DNA of 8,681 nucleotides from Gammaproteobacteria bacterium (GCA_030638455.1 DAOWEP010000180.1:1-8681), one strand, 5' to 3'. Positions 1 to 6,916 are shown, counted from the stretch's first letter. Translations and numbers: made by a program. Notes: generated from the sequence alone by a model not told the origin.

Positions 1-381
1 GCCTATATCGGAATCAGCATGGAACAGCTCGAATCGAAACCGGAACAAAACATCCTGCTGATGCTGGAAAAAATTCGTATCCCGATCCTGGACATCTTTG
101 GTATGAATGACCGTCCTGAAGTCACTCTTTCTGCCCCGGATCGTATTCGATCTGCCAAACGAGGGGCATCATCTGCTTTCAAGAACAAGGAAACAAGAAA
201 GTTAGCTCAATCTATCCGCGCAAACAGACCGGGCACAAACTCTGCCGGCTTTGTATCATTTCGTCAGATCAAAATTGATGGAGCAGATCGTCTTTTTAGC
301 CATCAGGAGGATACCTTGATCAAACGAATTCGTGGATGGCTAAAACGGCATGCGCCGGGACGTCAGGTAAAGAAAAAATAA
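1..381 (+). CDS. DUF3530 family protein, C-terminal part (5' end outside window)
   Basis: The frame is open from the first base, so the gene enters from the left and only its last 126 residues are visible. An ATG at 19 lies inside the frame but reads like mid-protein sequence, and I do not take it as the start. The visible pattern is a strand-like segment IPILDIFGMND, a basic stretch containing AKRGASSAF, then FRQIKIDGAD and the ending IKRIRGWLKRH. This is the layout I recall for the C-terminal half of DUF3530 proteins, alpha/beta-hydrolase-like proteins of proteobacteria with no settled function. The position where a hydrolase His might be expected (after DGAD) holds Arg, though a His follows four residues later. 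It converges on djlA with an 18-bp gap. The family call rests on remembered sequence pattern only. Confidence 0.68.
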   Translation, partial: AYIGISMEQLESKPEQNILLMLEKIRIPILDIFGMNDRPEVTLSAPDRIRSAKRGASSAFKNKETRKLAQSIRANRPGTNSAGFVSFRQIKIDGADRLFSHQEDTLIKRIRGWLKRHAPGRQVKKK

Positions 382-399
382 TCCTCAATCACGAATTAC

Positions 400-1197
400 T
401 TATTTCATACCCCGTGCTTCCTTAATTTGCTCGTAACCTGCCCTTATTTCCTGGGTTTTTTCCTTGGCCAGTTCCATCATTTCTTCCGGCAAGCCCTTGG
501 CCACCAGCTTATCTGGATGATGCTGGTTCATTAAACGCCGGTAGGATTTTTTTACTTCTGCATCGCTAACGTCTTTACTAACGCCTAACACAGCATAGGC
601 ATCTTTTAGCGTTGTTTTTGGTTGAACGCCTGCCCGACCACCAGCATAGTGTTGCTGTGCCTGCACCATAGCAATTAATTGATCAAACTGTGCTCGCGAG
701 AAACCAAGCTGTTCGCCGATATGGTGCAATACCTTCCTTTCTTCCTTGTGGAGAACACCATCCGCCATTGCAACTGAAATTAGCATCTCAATGAACATCT
801 GAATCAGGTTACGTCTTCGATGACACTCTTTGCGAAACTGTTCAATCACCTCATCCAGCGGGAAGTCATCCTGCTTGCCCTGATTAAACAGCTCGATCGC
901 GGCCTTTTTTTGTGCCTCTGACAACCGCATATGCGCCATGATTGCGCGGGCCATTTCTATTTCATCCCGAGTTACCTGACCGTCTGCTTTGGCCAGATAA
1001 CCCATGACTGAGAAAACCGTTGTAAAGAAGGCTGTCTGAACCCGCTCTGCAGCACCAGAACCCAGGGCTTCATCCTGCATAATACCGGTTATGCCCCGGT
1101 CAAAATTACTACCAAGCGCAACGCCCAACAATGCACCTAACGGGCCTCCCAGCATAAAACCAAAGGCGCCACCAACCACTTTCCCCCACCAACTCAT
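400..1197 (-). CDS. djlA: DjlA, membrane-anchored DnaJ-like co-chaperone
   Basis: DjlA is an inner-membrane J-protein that stimulates the DnaK ATPase from the cytoplasmic face; in E. coli it has been tied to envelope stress signalling and capsule induction. The 265-residue length is close to the E. coli protein. A Gly-rich hydrophobic segment at about residues 6-30 is the membrane anchor. Residues 50-185 form a TerB-like helical domain with two acidic motifs, ADGQVTRDE (71-79) and ADGVLHKEE (145-153). The J domain starts at about D199 and carries the HPD signature at 227-229, which contacts DnaK. The ATG at 1197 has a good Shine-Dalgarno, AGAGGA (1205-1210), seven bases upstream. The cupredoxin-like gene lies 46 bp upstream on the same strand, so the two may be cotranscribed. 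No convincing terminator is seen after the stop. Confidence 0.95.
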   Translation of the reverse strand: MSWWGKVVGGAFGFMLGGPLGALLGVALGSNFDRGITGIMQDEALGSGAAERVQTAFFTTVFSVMGYLAKADGQVTRDEIEMARAIMAHMRLSEAQKKAAIELFNQGKQDDFPLDEVIEQFRKECHRRRNLIQMFIEMLISVAMADGVLHKEERKVLHHIGEQLGFSRAQFDQLIAMVQAQQHYAGGRAGVQPKTTLKDAYAVLGVSKDVSDAEVKKSYRRLMNQHHPDKLVAKGLPEEMMELAKEKTQEIRAGYEQIKEARGMK

Positions 1198-1243
1198 ATC
1201 ACAATCCTCTTAAATCTTTTGCTCTTGTTACACTACAATCAGT

Positions 1244-1606
1244 TCACACTACAACCAATGAACCCTGGTACATCTTCATTTGACAGGAAAACGCATACTC
1301 TCCGGTTTTTTCTGGTGTTATTTTTATTTTTACTGGTGTATTTAGTGGAAGTTGTTTGCTGATATTAAAACCATCAAATAATACCGTTTCGGCACATGGC
1401 GTTACGTCTTTACGTATGAAAACCAGAGTTACCGGCTTACTTACAGCCACCTGAATACGTGAAGGCGTGTATACACCATCCTGGACAAGGATTTCTATTG
1501 AGCCCTCTTCCTGCAACTTGCGTGGCTTTGATTTGGACAACCAGAACCACCATACAATAAATGCAATAAGTAGCAACCCAAGTAAATTTATACTCAATTG
1601 ATCCAT
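1244..1606 (-). CDS. Membrane-anchored cupredoxin-like protein without histidine
   Basis: This 120-residue protein has one N-terminal membrane helix (about 7-23, LLGLLLIAFIVWWFWL), a basic stretch SKSKPRK (24-30) and then a single cupredoxin-type beta domain (36-120). The core resembles the Cupredoxin_1 (EfeO-type) group: PCAE at 70-73, VLFDGFNI, and a final loop C108-Q-M-K-M112-Y-Q-G before the last strand. The protein contains no His, so the usual His-Cys-His-Met blue-copper site cannot form. Cys71, Cys108, Met110 and Met112 are candidate Cu(I) ligands. The ATG at 1606 is preferred because translation then starts directly before the membrane helix; an in-frame TTG at 1636 would add ten residues. 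Neither start has a clear ribosome site. djlA follows 46 bp downstream and lptF is divergent. Copper binding is inferred from the fold and from copA in the same window. Confidence 0.8.
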   Translation of the reverse strand: MDQLSINLLGLLLIAFIVWWFWLSKSKPRKLQEEGSIEILVQDGVYTPSRIQVAVSKPVTLVFIRKDVTPCAETVLFDGFNISKQLPLNTPVKIKITPEKTGEYAFSCQMKMYQGSLVVV

Positions 1607-1747
1607 GGCAGAATAGTACTCATATTTTTCTAACAAGAACAGTATTTAACCGAGTGTAGTGTATCAGACTGTTTGCACTCTATGGAGATGTGGTATAAGT
1701 TGTTTTTATTCCCTAAATCGCATACTCAATTTCTTCTGATACAGAAC
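1607..1747. promoter_or_regulatory. Divergent promoter region between cupredoxin-like gene and lptF
   Basis: This 141-bp spacer must hold the start signals for both directions. On the + strand there is a good extended -10 for lptF (listed separately). On the - strand no hexamer pair stands out; a TAAATA-like element near 1641-1647 is the best guess. A 5-bp inverted repeat, GAGTG (1652-1656) and CACTC (1676-1680), lies just upstream of the lptF -10. It is too short to claim as an operator. Confidence 0.4.
1673..1699 (+). promoter_or_regulatory. Extended -10 promoter for lptFG
   Basis: TATAAG (1694-1699) is preceded by TGG (1691-1693), giving the TGn extension that lets sigma-70 promoters work with a weak -35. 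TTGCAC (1673-1678) is a passable -35 but the 15-bp spacer is short. Transcription would start near 1706, leaving a leader of about 42 bases before the ATG at 1748. This argues against the TTG at 1673 as the lptF start, because that codon would lie upstream of the transcript. Confidence 0.5.
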
Positions 1748-2854
1748 ATGTTCACGATACTAGATAGATACCTTGCCCGCGAAGTCATGCAAACACTATC
1801 AGGTGTGACATTGGTATTGATGCTTATCTTTCTTAGCAAACTATTGGTAGGGTTCCTTGCCGAAGCCGCATCCGGAGAAATACCCAGCGACATCATCATG
1901 ACCCTCATGGCGCTAAAATCCATAAAATACCTGACCCTGATTTTGCCCTTATCATTATTTCTGGCCATTCTTCTGGTTCAGGGAAGGATGTATCGAGATA
2001 GTGAGATGGTTGCCATTACAGCCTGTGGCGTAGGGACTATGCAATTATATAAACCTTTGCTATTTGTAACGCTTCCTTTCGTACTCATTCTGGCCGGCTT
2101 GTCGCTGTATGCGTTACCCTGGACTGAGCGAGTTGAAGACAAGGTATTGAATGAAGCACAAAAGAACCTTGAGGTATCAGGCATTAAGGCAGGACGATTC
2201 AGGGAAGGAACTTCAAATGAACGTATCATTTATGTGGAAGAGATTTCCAAGGATCGTTCACTAATGAAAAATATGTTCATTCACACACGTACTGATAATC
2301 GTACGATATTACTTACGTCAGAGAATGGCAGACTACAACTGGAAGAAAACACTCAAGATCAATACCTGGTCATGCTGGATGGTTACCGGTATGAGGGCAC
2401 ACCGGGCAGCGCCGACTATAAGATAACCAGATTCAAGGAACACCGGATACTGATCAAACCAAACACAATGGTTGCCAATGGGCTACAGCGAAATGCCCTA
2501 TCTACTGAAGCGCTCTGGAATTCAGATGAACTGAGCCATATTGCCGAACTACAGTGGCGGCTTTCAATGCCAGTCTCAGCGCTATTACTTGCAATGCTGG
2601 CCTTACCGCTCGGAAAAGTAGACCCCCGCAAGGGGCAATATGGAAAATTGTTTATCGCAATCCTGATTTATATTTTTTATGTCAATCTGCTCGCAGTAGC
2701 CCAAAGCTGGACAATTAATGGTGAGGTACCTTCTTTTATAGGCATATGGTGGGTTCATGCAGTTATCCTGTTACTTGCTGGTATTTTGCTCGTTAAGCGC
2801 AATGGCGTCAGGTGGAGTCTGGAAACTCTACGACTCCGAAGAGTGTGTACATGA
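1748..2854 (+). CDS. lptF: LptF, LPS export ABC transporter permease
   Basis: LptF and LptG form the membrane part of the LptB2FG ABC transporter, which extracts lipopolysaccharide from the inner membrane and passes it to LptC and the LptA bridge. From the ATG at 1748 the protein has 368 residues, close to the 366 of E. coli. It begins with the family-typical ILDRYLAREV. Membrane segments lie at about 14-38, 60-78, 100-122, 270-288, 300-320 and 331-350, with a periplasmic beta-jellyroll of roughly 140-240 between the third and fourth. LPLSLFLAILL and the RDSEMVAITACG stretch (about 83-94) match the region of LptF that couples to LptB. No clear Shine-Dalgarno precedes the ATG. An in-frame TTG at 1673 would add 25 residues and is judged too far upstream. 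The stop codon overlaps the lptG start, so the two are one operon. lptB is not in the window. Confidence 0.96.
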   Translation: MFTILDRYLAREVMQTLSGVTLVLMLIFLSKLLVGFLAEAASGEIPSDIIMTLMALKSIKYLTLILPLSLFLAILLVQGRMYRDSEMVAITACGVGTMQLYKPLLFVTLPFVLILAGLSLYALPWTERVEDKVLNEAQKNLEVSGIKAGRFREGTSNERIIYVEEISKDRSLMKNMFIHTRTDNRTILLTSENGRLQLEENTQDQYLVMLDGYRYEGTPGSADYKITRFKEHRILIKPNTMVANGLQRNALSTEALWNSDELSHIAELQWRLSMPVSALLLAMLALPLGKVDPRKGQYGKLFIAILIYIFYVNLLAVAQSWTINGEVPSFIGIWWVHAVILLLAGILLVKRNGVRWSLETLRLRRVCT

Positions 2855-3912
2855 ATATCCTAGATCGCTACATTGCAACCACAGTCATCAGTAGCTCACT
2901 GATGACCTTGTTGGTACTGGCTTCACTGGCCGCATTTTTTTCTTTTCTGGGACAACTCAGTGATCTGAGTGAAACATTTGGCATATGGCAAGCGGCTGAG
3001 TATGTAATACTTAGCCTGCCGCGCCGTGCCTATGAAGTGTTTCCTACTTCCGTATTACTTGGAAGTCTGTTAGGCCTTGGTGCACTTGCCAGTAATAGCG
3101 AACTGGTTGTAATGAGAGCATCTGGTCTTTCAGTTCGACGCATTACACTTTCGGTAATAAAAGCCGGTGTGATTCTGATGTTAATCGCAATCTTTCTGGG
3201 TGAAGTAATAGGCCCACCTGGAGAACAGCAGGCACAGACAAGGCGTGCTGCCGCCCAGTCCAAATCTATTTCACTACAGGGAGATCATGGTTTCTGGGCA
3301 AGAGATGGATCCCGATTCGTCCATATACGTCAGGTCTTGCCCGGCACACGGCTCGAAGACATCACTATTTATGAATATAACGACCATCATGAACTTCAAT
3401 CTGTCACAAAGGCAGACTCTGCCCGATATGAACATGATAAATGGTTGCTCACGGATATTAGTCAAAGCACGATAAGCACCAAAGGTGTAACCACACAGAA
3501 AATAGAAAATACATACTGGGATTCGTTACTAAACCCCGAGGTACTGGATGTACTTCCGGTTCAACCTGAAAACCTGTCAGCTATTTCACTGAATAGATAT
3601 GTAAAACACCTGCAAGATAACAACCTGGATTCCAGACGGTATGAATTGGCATTCTGGATAAAACTGGTCACACCATTGTCGGTATTGGTCATGCTATTGG
3701 TTGCCATGCCATTTATATTTGGCCCATTACGCTCCTCGGGCACTGGTCAGCGAATACTTATTGGTGTGCTTGTAGGCATGGGGTTCTTTTTACTAAACCA
3801 GGCACTGAATCAGATAGGACTGGTATACGGCTTCAACCCGTTTCTAAGTGCTATATTGCCCAGTATTATTTTTACCGTAATTGGCATGCTTGCCCTGAAA
3901 AGGGTCTTTTAA
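2851..3912 (+). CDS. lptG: LptG, LPS export ABC transporter permease
   Basis: LptG is the second permease of LptB2FG and pairs with LptF. The 353-residue protein begins MNILDRYIATTV, the usual family start. It has three membrane segments at about 12-35, 62-80 and 100-120, a periplasmic jellyroll (about 135-245) and three more segments at about 268-290, 302-322 and 331-350. SNSELVVMRASG (81-92) is the conserved cytoplasmic stretch expected to dock LptB. The ATG at 2851 overlaps the lptF stop as ATGA, which points to translational coupling and a one-to-one ratio; a weak GAAGAG (2838-2843) sits seven bases before it. An in-frame ATG at 2812 would create a 43-bp overlap and adds 13 residues unlike the family start, so it was not chosen. 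The gene converges on copA with 83 bp between stop codons. Confidence 0.96.
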   Translation: MNILDRYIATTVISSSLMTLLVLASLAAFFSFLGQLSDLSETFGIWQAAEYVILSLPRRAYEVFPTSVLLGSLLGLGALASNSELVVMRASGLSVRRITLSVIKAGVILMLIAIFLGEVIGPPGEQQAQTRRAAAQSKSISLQGDHGFWARDGSRFVHIRQVLPGTRLEDITIYEYNDHHELQSVTKADSARYEHDKWLLTDISQSTISTKGVTTQKIENTYWDSLLNPEVLDVLPVQPENLSAISLNRYVKHLQDNNLDSRRYELAFWIKLVTPLSVLVMLLVAMPFIFGPLRSSGTGQRILIGVLVGMGFFLLNQALNQIGLVYGFNPFLSAILPSIIFTVIGMLALKRVF

Positions 3913-3965
3913 CCTCTCTTTATATCTACCTGCTTGAATTAGAAAAAAGAAATAAACTAAACATG

Positions 3966-3996
3966 GTGCTCCGTCAAGCTAGTATTGATGGAGTAC
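3966..3996 (+). terminator. Stem-loop after lptG, possible weak terminator
   Basis: Eleven bases, GTGCTCCGTCA (3966-3976), pair with TGATGGAGTAC (3986-3996) around a nine-base loop. Two of the pairs are G-U, so the stem forms fully only in the + strand RNA, i.e. the lptFG transcript. The bases after it (TAGTTTGCCTT) are only moderately U-rich, so it would be a weak intrinsic terminator at best. It ends on the first base of the copA stop codon and overlaps an alternative hairpin described in the findings. Confidence 0.35.
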
Positions 3997-6221
3997 TAGT
4001 TTGCCTTAAACAGTCTTAAACGATTTGCATTACTTACAACTGTCAACGATGACATAGCCATCGCGGCACCGGCGATCATTGGGTTTAACAACGGCCCGCC
4101 AAAAATAAACAGCACGCCTGCGGCTACTGGTATCCCCAGACTGTTATAAATAAAGGCACCAAACAGGTTTTGTTTTATATTGCGTACTGTTGCCCTTGAG
4201 ATGGCAATCGCGTCTGCCACACCATGTAGCGAACCTCGCATCAGGGTTATATCTGCGCTTTCTATAGCCACATCTGTGCCAGTTCCAATCGCATAACCTA
4301 CATTGGCGCGCGCAAGGGCAGGTGCATCATTGATACCGTCCCCTACCATGCCAACTATCTCTCCTTGCTCCTGCAACATAGCAACCTTATGCTCTTTGTC
4401 TTGCGGCAAAACCCCGGCCATGACGCTGTCAATACCTACCTGAAGCGCAACCGCCTCCGCAGTAGCCTGATTATCACCTGTGACCATCACAACCTTTAGC
4501 CCAATAGAATGCAAACGCTCAACTGCCGCCTTTGAATCAGGTTTAATCGGATCTGCCACTGCAACAATACCGGCAATCTTGCCATCCACTGCAAGATACA
4601 TTGGGGTTTGTGCCTGTGATGCCAACCTGTTTGCTTTTTTGGTCAGGTCATCAAGATCAATCTGGTATTCCTTCATTAACCTCTCATTTCCAAACAAGAC
4701 CACCTTCTGGTTAACTGTTGCTCGTACGCCATGCCCGGCAATTGCTTCAAATCCTGTGATTTCATACAGAGTCATGCCTTTTTCATGTGCTGCCTCGACA
4801 ATCGCCTCCGCTAACGGATGTTCCGAACCTGTTTCAATACTTGCAGCCATCATCAATAACTGTTGATCAGTCCAGTCATCAACCGGAACGAGGCTTGTGA
4901 CCTCCGGATGCCCTGCTGTTACCGTACCGGTTTTATCTAACACTACAGTCGTCAGCTTTCCTGCCTGCTGCAATGCCTCCCCATTGCGAATCAGTATTCC
5001 ATATTCTGCCGCTTTGCCAACACCCACCATTATAGATATTGGTGTAGCCAGGCCCAGCGCACAAGGACAGGCAATAATAAGAACTGTCATAGTTGATACC
5101 AGCATATAGGAAACTCGTGGTTCCGGCCCAAAATTAAACCAGCCAAGGAATGTAAATACTGCAATGATAAGGACGATTGGAACAAAAACTGCTGCTATCT
5201 TGTCTGCCAGTCTACCGATTGAAGGTTTTGCATTCTGAGCCTTGCGAACCAGCTCAATTATCTGCGCCAGTGCAGTGTCCTTACCTATCCGTATTGCTTT
5301 ATAAAGAAAGGTGCCTGTTTTATTGATCGTACCACCAACCACCTCACTACCCGACTGCTTCTCAACAGGCAATGGCTCTCCTGATAACATGGATTCATCT
5401 ACTGAAGAGTGGCCCTCTATTACTTCACCATCCACGGCAATCTTTTCACCGGGACGTACTCGCAACGTCTCTCCCAGACCTACTTGTTCTATCGGTATAT
5501 CCACTTCTTTTCCATCACGCACAACACGTGCAGTTTTGGCCTGTAGACCAATCAAACGCTTTATGGCCTCGGAGGTTTTACCGCGAGCACGCATTTCCAG
5601 TGCAGATCCCAGATTAATCAAGGCAATGATAATTACTGCAGCCTCAAAATAGGCATGCCGTGCCAGGCTTGGCACAATGCCAGGAAAAATGGTTACAAGC
5701 ATTGAATATACCCATGCAGTACCTGTGCCGAGTGCAATCAGGGTATCCATATTTGCATTGTGATTTCTGAATGCCTTCCATGCGCCCGTATAAAAATGCC
5801 CCCCTGAATATATCAATACCGCAAGACTTAGTAGTCCTGTAAGCAGCCAGAATTGCATTCCCCATTGTGATTCAATTTCTGGCAACCAGCCAAGCGTCCC
5901 TCCAATGAACAAGGGCGCACCAAGCACACTCGCCACAATAGTCTGACGTAACAGCTTTCTAAAATGCGCGAATTCAGATGCTTCCTTTTCTGCATGATCC
6001 TCAGAACCTATTAGCTCTGCTGCGTCATATCCGGAATCTTTTATGGCCTTTATTAAGACAGCAACATCTACATCACCCTGCACTGACGCAGTATGTTCTG
6101 CGAAATTCACTGCTGCCTCCTGAACACCGGACACCGATAGCAATGCCTGCTCAACTGTACCCACACACCCGGCACAGCTCATACCGTCTATGGATAAATT
6201 AATGGTCTTTTCGTTTGGCAT
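3996..6221 (-). CDS. copA: CopA-type Cu(I)-exporting P1B ATPase
   Basis: The enzyme uses ATP to export Cu(I) from the cytoplasm to the periplasm, for detoxification or to supply cuproenzymes. The 741 residues hold, in order: one N-terminal heavy-metal domain with GMSCAGC (CxxC at 16-19); the double-Gly helix before GHFYTGAW (140-148); an actuator loop with SGEPLPV (280-286); the membrane CPC ion site (385-387); the phosphorylation motif DKTGT (429-433); SEHP (466-469) in the nucleotide domain; TGD (581-583); GDGIND (627-632); YN (692-693) and MxxSS (721-725) in the last membrane helices. CPC plus YN plus MxxSS is the Cu(I)-selective P1B-1 signature. Length is normal for a one-HMA CopA. The ATG at 6221 has no Shine-Dalgarno; its leader is pyrimidine-rich. 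No CueR or CsoR regulator gene is visible nearby. Confidence 0.95.
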   Translation of the reverse strand: MPNEKTINLSIDGMSCAGCVGTVEQALLSVSGVQEAAVNFAEHTASVQGDVDVAVLIKAIKDSGYDAAELIGSEDHAEKEASEFAHFRKLLRQTIVASVLGAPLFIGGTLGWLPEIESQWGMQFWLLTGLLSLAVLIYSGGHFYTGAWKAFRNHNANMDTLIALGTGTAWVYSMLVTIFPGIVPSLARHAYFEAAVIIIALINLGSALEMRARGKTSEAIKRLIGLQAKTARVVRDGKEVDIPIEQVGLGETLRVRPGEKIAVDGEVIEGHSSVDESMLSGEPLPVEKQSGSEVVGGTINKTGTFLYKAIRIGKDTALAQIIELVRKAQNAKPSIGRLADKIAAVFVPIVLIIAVFTFLGWFNFGPEPRVSYMLVSTMTVLIIACPCALGLATPISIMVGVGKAAEYGILIRNGEALQQAGKLTTVVLDKTGTVTAGHPEVTSLVPVDDWTDQQLLMMAASIETGSEHPLAEAIVEAAHEKGMTLYEITGFEAIAGHGVRATVNQKVVLFGNERLMKEYQIDLDDLTKKANRLASQAQTPMYLAVDGKIAGIVAVADPIKPDSKAAVERLHSIGLKVVMVTGDNQATAEAVALQVGIDSVMAGVLPQDKEHKVAMLQEQGEIVGMVGDGINDAPALARANVGYAIGTGTDVAIESADITLMRGSLHGVADAIAISRATVRNIKQNLFGAFIYNSLGIPVAAGVLFIFGGPLLNPMIAGAAMAMSSLTVVSNANRLRLFKAN

Positions 6222-6257
6222 TGAGAGTAGAGAAAAATGGTTTTTGGTAAGATCTGA

Positions 6258-6298
6258 ATTGTCTGCCTATTTATTTTGTTTCACAAGTTATATATCAA
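6258..6298 (-). promoter_or_regulatory. Candidate copA promoter (two readings)
   Basis: Read on the - strand, TTGTGA (6281-6286) and GACAAT (6258-6263) are 17 bp apart, a normal sigma-70 spacing with a weak -10. Alternatively TTGATA (6293-6298) and TAAATA (6268-6273) are separated by 19 bp, the long spacing typical of MerR/CueR-controlled promoters. I do not see a clear CueR-type dyad in that spacer, only a short TTGT-GAA-ACAA. The sequence alone does not decide between the two. Confidence 0.3.
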
Positions 6299-6303
6299 GA
6301 CAT

Positions 6304-6341
6304 AAAAAACCCCGCATCTGTTCCCAGATACGGGGTTTTTT
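6304..6341. terminator. Strong symmetric rho-independent terminator
   Basis: A run of six A (6304-6309) is followed by CCCCG (6310-6314), a C/A mismatch position, ATCTG (6316-6320), a TTCC loop, CAGAT (6325-6329), CGGGG (6331-6335) and six T (6336-6341). The stem has a strong GC core and a T-run on both strands, so it can work in either direction. It lies 83 bp downstream of the cytochrome c stop on the - strand and would end that transcript before copA, insulating copA from readthrough. Confidence 0.92.
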
Positions 6342-6351
6342 AACCATACTA

Positions 6352-6370
6352 AACCTGATTAGTTCAGGTT
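6352..6370. repeat. 7-bp inverted repeat downstream of cytochrome c gene
   Basis: AACCTGA (6352-6358) and TCAGGTT (6364-6370) are perfect inverted arms around a five-base loop. There is no T-run on either side, so it is not an intrinsic terminator by itself. It lies in the 3' untranslated part of the cytochrome c transcript, just before the main terminator. A second small dyad, GGTTA-ATG-TAACC (6367-6379), overlaps its right arm. Confidence 0.55.
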
Positions 6371-6395
6371 AATGTAACCAGCCATATTTTAAACG

Positions 6396-6407
6396 GCTAG
6401 TACTAGC
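6396..6407. repeat. 12-bp perfect palindrome
   Basis: GCTAGTACTAGC is its own reverse complement, with no spacer. It lies 17 bp beyond the cytochrome c stop codon on the 3' side. It could be a protein-binding site or chance; the palindrome itself is certain, the function unknown. Confidence 0.5.
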
Positions 6408-6423
6408 TTCTATCAAATTACTA

Positions 6424-6732
6424 TTACTTTAAACTACTAAAATAAGCAGCCAGATTAGCCATATCTGCATCGCTCAAAGGCTTGGCCATTGGACCCATCA
6501 TAGGATCCTTACGAGTTCCATCTTTAAAGGCCTTCATCTGTTTAACTAAATAGGCATCCTTTTGTCCTGCTAGATTCGGCCACATAGGGTTAGCACTAAT
6601 GCCTTTTGCCCCATGACATCCGGCACATGCACCTGCTCTTGCCTTGCCAGCTTTTGCATCACCACCTGCCTGTGCCAGACCAGCGGTACCCATAAGCGCG
6701 AAAGATATAATCAGCGCAGATATTACTTTCAT
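6424..6732 (-). CDS. Small periplasmic class I cytochrome c
   Basis: This encodes an exported single-haem electron carrier. The 102-residue precursor starts with a Sec signal peptide (MKVISALIISFALMGTAGLAQA, basic K then a hydrophobic core) with likely cleavage after A22. The mature protein has about 80 residues, the size of cytochrome c553/c5-like carriers. The haem motif CAGCH (36-40) gives two thioether Cys and the proximal His. Met82 in GPMAKPLSD is the likely distal ligand, and the closing helix MANLAAYFSSL (91-101) is typical of the family. AGGAG (6741-6745) lies eight bases before the ATG and supports this start. The gene appears monocistronic, with its own promoter upstream and a strong terminator downstream. 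Its redox partner is not identifiable here; donation to a terminal oxidase or peroxidase is possible. Confidence 0.92.
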   Translation of the reverse strand: MKVISALIISFALMGTAGLAQAGGDAKAGKARAGACAGCHGAKGISANPMWPNLAGQKDAYLVKQMKAFKDGTRKDPMMGPMAKPLSDADMANLAAYFSSLK

Positions 6733-6786
6733 GTTCAGTACTCCTGTAATTAACGAAAAACTAGGTTGGTAAAATCAGTATAAACA

Positions 6787-6815
6787 TCTATATAAAGCCT
6801 ATCATAATATCACAA
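6787..6815 (-). promoter_or_regulatory. Candidate cytochrome c promoter
   Basis: On the - strand TTGTGA (6810-6815) and TATAGA (6787-6792) are exactly 17 bp apart. Transcription would start near 6780, giving a leader of about 47 bases before the ATG, with the AGGAG ribosome site inside it. The -35 hexamer is the same as in one reading of the copA promoter. Confidence 0.42.
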
Positions 6816-6863
6816 AAACAACTCTCTATAAGTGAATCGGCATAAAATACTGAATGTCTGCGC

Positions 6864-6892
6864 ATAGATGATTATCATGCATAATCATCTAT
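6864..6892. repeat. 12-5-12 perfect inverted repeat, possible operator
   Basis: The arms ATAGATGATTAT (6864-6875) and ATAATCATCTAT (6881-6892) are perfect reverse complements around CATGC. Neither side has a T-run, so a transcription terminator is unlikely. It is centred about 98 bp upstream of the predicted cytochrome c start site. The central ATGATTATCAT differs from the middle of the Fur consensus at one base, but the flanks do not match, so a Fur site is only a suggestion. Confidence 0.6.
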
Positions 6893-6916
6893 TTATATCA
6901 AAAAATAAAAGTCCTT

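Noticed and set aside
1673..1747. N-terminal extension of lptF from the TTG at 1673
   Set aside because: The extra 25 residues are unlike the LptF start, length from the ATG at 1748 fits the family, and the TTG overlaps the likely -35 so it would not be transcribed.
2812..2850. Earlier ATG for lptG at 2812
   Set aside because: The added residues are the out-of-frame reading of the lptF tail; the ATGA overlap at 2851 and the MNILDRY start fit the family.
4480..4866. Long open frame on the + strand inside copA, and similar ones at 4897-5109 and 5311-5652
   Set aside because: They are antisense to conserved CopA domains, have no homology I recognise and no ribosome sites; they are shadows of copA.
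6304..6341. Inverted repeat as a transposon end or small mobile element
   Set aside because: The A-run, GC stem and T-run are textbook rho-independent terminator features, and no target duplication or partner end is visible.
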